From: Litchfieldia stipae
GTDB taxonomy: Bacteria; Bacillota; Bacilli; Bacillales; Bacillaceae_L
Direction of reading: 5' to 3'
Assembly (NCBI RefSeq): GCF_014837155.1
Contig: NZ_JACYHA010000007.1
Span: forward strand, 62,001-126,000
DNA: 64,000 bases
A program made the position numbers and the translations under genes. The notes beneath the pieces were generated by a model. That model ran no database searches. It had not been told where the DNA came from and worked only from the letters and a program-made list of their open reading frames with translations. Below are positions 61,213 to 64,000 of the stretch, in pieces (positions within the stretch are counted from its first letter, which is position 1; every line of letters starts with the position of its first letter).

Positions 61213-61662
61213 ATGAGGCTTGATGAAACGGATAAGAAAATATTACAATTGTTAACGGAAAATGGCAGAATGTCCTATGTTGATATTGGAAAGGAATTGA
61301 ATCTTTCGAGGGTTTCGATTCGGGAGAGAGTCAACCAATTGATGGACAACGGTGTGATCGAGAAATTTTCGGTAGTCATTAATTCTGAAAAAATTGGGAA
61401 GGGTGTTTCTGCCTTCTTTGAGGTTGATTGTGAGCCCGCTTCTCTTGTTGCTGTAGCTGAAGCCTTGGCCAACAATCCGCAAGTTGCGAGCTGCTATCAA
61501 ATGACCGGACCGAGCACGCTCCACATGCACGTACTTGTTGAGGATTTCGCCAAGCTCGAATCCTTTATCAATGAAGAGCTCTATAGCTTAGAAGGCATCA
61601 CTCGAGTCGAAAGCCATATCTTACTCAGACGATTCAAGAGCCGCACCGGACTGAAGCTCTAA
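61213..61662 (+). CDS. ywrC: Lrp/AsnC-family regulator (YwrC)
   Basis: 149 residues: a helix-turn-helix MSYVDIGKELNLSRVSIRER near 20-40, then the RAM ligand domain (VSAFFEVDCEPASLVAVAEA and FAKLESFINEELYSLEGITR). It should sense an amino acid and control the divergent ywrD operon. The site before the ATG is weak (GTGGTGAG). Confidence 0.9.
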   Translation: MRLDETDKKILQLLTENGRMSYVDIGKELNLSRVSIRERVNQLMDNGVIEKFSVVINSEKIGKGVSAFFEVDCEPASLVAVAEALANNPQVASCYQMTGPSTLHMHVLVEDFAKLESFINEELYSLEGITRVESHILLRRFKSRTGLKL

Positions 61663-61670
61663 CCCCAATC

Positions 61671-61723
61671 GGTGCCTGGCACCCAAAGTGGGATCATTTC
61701 TGCTCCTACGAGTGCCTGGCACC
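61671..61723. repeat. GGTGCCTGGCACC dispersed element
   Basis: GGTGCCTGGCACC at 61671, a centre with AAAGTGGGATCATTTCTGC, then GTGCCTGGCACCG at 61711. It lies between the converging ywrC and permease genes, where a terminator is expected. Confidence 0.75.
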
Positions 61724-61741
61724 GCAATGGCGATCCATGCT

Positions 61742-62518
61742 TTACCCATTCCGTGTCCGCTTAAAAACAACAATACCCGCACTTATCAGTACACCAATCA
61801 AAACAATTGCCACCGTGAAGGACAACGCGTAATACTTCTCTGCCTCCCCATTATTAAATAGTGATGCCGAGTGTACGACTAGACGTGCCGGGCTCCACAT
61901 CATCCATTTTGAAAGCAGCGAAGTCGCTAGCGACAACAGCATCGTCGTTCCCAAGGTTAAAAACGCGACCATGCCACTGCTTTTCATAAACGTACTATAG
62001 AACAACAGGAAGGTAATGACTAAGATCAACCAGACTGCGTACGTGAACATTCCACTAAGAACATACCCAAAGTCAATGTCCCCAATTAACTGTACCGTAT
62101 AATAATAGGCTGCAAGAATCCCTAACACGTAAGAGGTGAAACCGAGAACAACCACACTCATCCATTTTGCGGTCACATAACTAGCTAAAGAAACCGGTTT
62201 GACCAAGATCAAATCCTGCACACCACTAGCTCTCTCACTCGTGATTATTCCCATGAAGGCCAATGCCAAAATCAGAAATCCGATTTGGCTAATTTGTGCA
62301 TTCGTCTGTGCCATCACTTCTGCTGGTGACGGTAACGGAAATTCACTGACAGCTCCTTCGGGTAATCCTCCGGCACTTTTCAAAATCTCCGGCAAAAAGT
62401 AACTAGTCACAGGCTGCATGATCCCGAACAATATAAAGACAAGAGGAATCCAAATAAGCTTATAATTGCGTGTCATTTCTACCCATTCTTTTGTAAATAA
62501 GACAAACCACTGCTTCAT
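61742..62518 (-). CDS. ABC transporter permease (YxlG-like)
   Basis: 258 residues with six helices, of the ABC-2 type; the second loop carries ERASGVQDLILVKPVSLASY. Size and order match B. subtilis YxlG. It overlaps the ATPase gene by 4 bp (ATGA). Confidence 0.85.
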   Translation of the reverse strand: MKQWFVLFTKEWVEMTRNYKLIWIPLVFILFGIMQPVTSYFLPEILKSAGGLPEGAVSEFPLPSPAEVMAQTNAQISQIGFLILALAFMGIITSERASGVQDLILVKPVSLASYVTAKWMSVVVLGFTSYVLGILAAYYYTVQLIGDIDFGYVLSGMFTYAVWLILVITFLLFYSTFMKSSGMVAFLTLGTTMLLSLATSLLSKWMMWSPARLVVHSASLFNNGEAEKYYALSFTVAIVLIGVLISAGIVVFKRTRNG

Positions 62519-63420
62519 TCCTTCACCACCTCGATAAATACGTCTTCTAGTGAAGATTGCCCTACCGAGAACGAGGTTACTGGGAGGTTCTTTTCTACAA
62601 AATCTCGTAGCACCTGAACCTTCGCACGTTCCACATCTGACACATATAAGGTAATTGAACCCTTTTCATCCTTCACTTCTTCGATAAAATCATATGCACG
62701 TAATTCAGCCATCCACTCTGGACTTGTTTCCTTCAATCGAATCTTCAGAATATCTTGCTGATACTTCGTTCTCATGTCCTTAATCGACGAATCTAGCGCT
62801 AATTCACCTTTTCGGATAATGATAATCTCATCACACACTTCTTCAGCATCACTTAAGACATGCGTAGAAAAAAGAATTGTCGTCTGTTTTTTCAGCTCTG
62901 ATAACATGTCAATGACATCTCGTCTTCCAACTGGATCAAGAGCTGACACGGGTTCATCTAAGATTAACAGCTTCGGTTGATGGACCATCGCTTGAGCAAT
63001 CCCCAGGCGCTGCTTCATCCCACCTGAAAATCCGCCGATTCGCTGATCACTAGCATCAGTTAATCCAACAAGCTCAATTAATTCCTTAGCCCGTTCCTTC
63101 GCTTCCTTTTTTGAAAGATGCGAAAGACGCCCAACATAGATCAAGAATTCCTCCGCTGTCATCCACGAATAGAACACTGGAAACTGTGGAAGAAATCCAA
63201 CATCCTCACGTAAATCTCCAGATGTTTGTTCGTTTAATGAAATCTGTCCCTTTGAAGGCTTCAGTAACCCTGCGAGCATTTTTAATGTCGTTGTTTTACC
63301 AGCACCATTTGGACCTAATAGGGCAGTACAGCTTCCTTTTTTTATCGAAAACGATAGCTCACTTACGACCGTTTTCTTGCCAAAATCCTTCGTTAACTTC
63401 TCGACTGTGATAAATGCCAT
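62515..63420 (-). CDS. ABC transporter ATP-binding protein (YxlF-like)
   Basis: 301 residues: Walker A LGPNGAGKTTTLKMLAG, Q-loop near FLPQFPVFY, signature GFSGGMKQRLGIAQAM, Walker B LLILDEPVSALDPVGR, H-loop FSTHVLSDAEEV. C-terminal 80 residues form the usual DUF4162-like extension. The start codon follows the stop of the upstream gene directly (TAAATG). Confidence 0.92.
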   Translation of the reverse strand: MAFITVEKLTKDFGKKTVVSELSFSIKKGSCTALLGPNGAGKTTTLKMLAGLLKPSKGQISLNEQTSGDLREDVGFLPQFPVFYSWMTAEEFLIYVGRLSHLSKKEAKERAKELIELVGLTDASDQRIGGFSGGMKQRLGIAQAMVHQPKLLILDEPVSALDPVGRRDVIDMLSELKKQTTILFSTHVLSDAEEVCDEIIIIRKGELALDSSIKDMRTKYQQDILKIRLKETSPEWMAELRAYDFIEEVKDEKGSITLYVSDVERAKVQVLRDFVEKNLPVTSFSVGQSSLEDVFIEVVKE

Positions 63421-63618
63421 TTATTTCTTCCTTCCAAAAATAAAATAGGCAATGGGTCCGAATAAATTAATCAACACCACAATCAGTACCCACATCACCT
63501 TTGGACCCTTTGTTTCCTTCGCCTTAATGATGTCCACGAGCGCAATCAGCATTAATACGAACTGAATAATTACAATGGGCAAAAGCAGCTCCCAACTTAC
63601 CAACAACAAATCCTCCAT
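63421..63618 (-). CDS. PLDNc_N-type small membrane protein (YxlE-like)
   Basis: 65 residues: two helices with the PLDNc_N motif ALVDIIKAKETKGPKVMWVL, then FGPIAYFIFGRKK. In B. subtilis YxlE is a negative regulator in the sigma-Y operon upstream of YxlF-YxlG; the same three-gene order is present here. AGGAGGCTAG precedes the ATG. Confidence 0.82.
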   Translation of the reverse strand: MEDLLLVSWELLLPIVIIQFVLMLIALVDIIKAKETKGPKVMWVLIVVLINLFGPIAYFIFGRKK

Positions 63619-63675
63619 GCTCTAGCCTCCTTTTTACTTTCAAATACGTATCACAAGAAAAAAAGTTTCACCCCA

Positions 63676-63713
63676 CCGGGACACAATTGATCCCACTTCC
63701 GGTGCCTGGCACC
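63676..63713. repeat. GGTGCCTGGCACC dispersed element, sixth copy
   Basis: CACCGGGACACAATTGATCC then CACTTCCGGTGCCTGGCACC. Same modules as the other copies but rearranged (GGGA/TCCC stem first). Upstream of the yxlE-like gene. Confidence 0.65.
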
Positions 63714-63844
63714 GACTCCAACAAATATTTTAAAAAATCTCAAAGGACTTGATTAAGATATGTCGAATTTAATTACAAACCGATATGATTACTCTAAACA
63801 TCGAATTTTGCAGCTATCGAATATACAGAGAAAGGGTACATACT

Positions 63845-64000
63845 ATGGATGAACTGAATGTAAGAAAATCTTCTAAAGTGGTCATTAACTTATTTCTTGC
63901 ACTGTTTATAGTCTACTTAATTAACTTATTATATATTCCATTGCACGACTTATACAAAGGCGTGAATCACTTATCCTTTCACACTTTTCTAGAGCTATTT
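63845..64000 (+). CDS. Membrane protein, N-terminal part only
   Basis: 52 residues run off the window. ATG at 63845 follows AAAGGG. The start MDELNVRKSSKVVINLFLAL leads into a hydrophobic helix (FIVYLINLLYIPL) and HDLYKGVNHLSFHTFLELF. It may be the first helix of a sensory or multi-pass protein, but too little is present to say. Confidence 0.6.
   Translation, partial: MDELNVRKSSKVVINLFLALFIVYLINLLYIPLHDLYKGVNHLSFHTFLELF

Noticed and set aside
1-64000. tRNA, rRNA or tmRNA genes
   Set aside because: No cloverleaf with a GGTTCGAnTCC T-arm and CCA end, and no rRNA signature sequence was noticed on either strand; a covariance-model scan would be needed to exclude them fully.

Overview
The window is chromosomal DNA of an endospore-forming, flagellated member of the Bacillaceae. 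The evidence is a spoIIID homologue, a YjcZ-type sporulation protein, flhO/flhP next to mbl, TagU and SipX-type cell-envelope genes, strong AAGGAGG ribosome binding sites, frequent TTG/GTG starts, and gene order matching Bacillus subtilis: ywqCDE(F), ywqBA, ssbB-ywpF, fabZ-flhP-flhO-mbl-spoIIID and ywrABCD. The genus cannot be fixed from the sequence alone.

Layout. 1-4045 (minus strand): gtaB, then a capsule control set (Wzz-type activator, BY-kinase, PHP phosphatase) and the start of UDP-glucose dehydrogenase, i.e. UDP-glucuronate supply and tyrosine phosphorylation control. 4222-4507: a c-di-GMP-I riboswitch in front of a 44-residue membrane peptide with its own terminator. 5200-16245: accessory ground holding decayed IS3- and IS66-type insertion sequences, two orphan polysaccharide genes, a ruined DUF1659/DUF2922 pair beside an intact YvrJ, a duplicated lipoprotein/DUF4181 pair split by a yolD-uvrX cassette with three LexA-like boxes, and the intact DUF1659/DUF2922 pair. 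16348-31000: M6 protease, PyrR-attenuated uracil permease, TagU, a cytosolic-looking 5'-nucleotidase and many small membrane proteins. 31573-38961: signal peptidase, PssA, and the SWIM/SNF2 pair YwqB-YwqA. 40028-48792: competence-type SSB, YwpF, a toxin-antitoxin pair, FabZ, the two flagellar rod-family proteins, Mbl and SpoIIID. 49139-55567: exonuclease, CBS/DUF294 protein and a two-subunit sodium-solute symporter. 55832-61662: a gamma-glutamyl/pyroglutamyl peptide and chromate-transporter cluster with its Lrp-type regulator. 61742-63618: a YxlEFG-like ABC exporter.

The most unusual content is intergenic. Five arrays (about 19571, 24616, 30993, 41560 and 52316) are built from a 103-104 bp unit. 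Each unit carries four copies of a short motif ending ACGAAA spaced exactly 21 bp apart. The motif and its spacing are kept while the sequence between diverges from array to array. A sixth, unrelated array (60500-61130) has 12 units of 53 bp. Three further dispersed families are present: a palindromic element with GCAGnCTGAATACAC ends (five copies), a GGTGCCTGGCACC element (six copies) and a degenerate AT-rich motif (two clusters). Other points of interest are a HesB-like frame whose predicted cysteine codon is UGA, a Phd/HicB-like hybrid antitoxin with three TGTACA boxes at 9-bp steps, and a matched pair of mini-membrane proteins too short to be found by normal gene calling.
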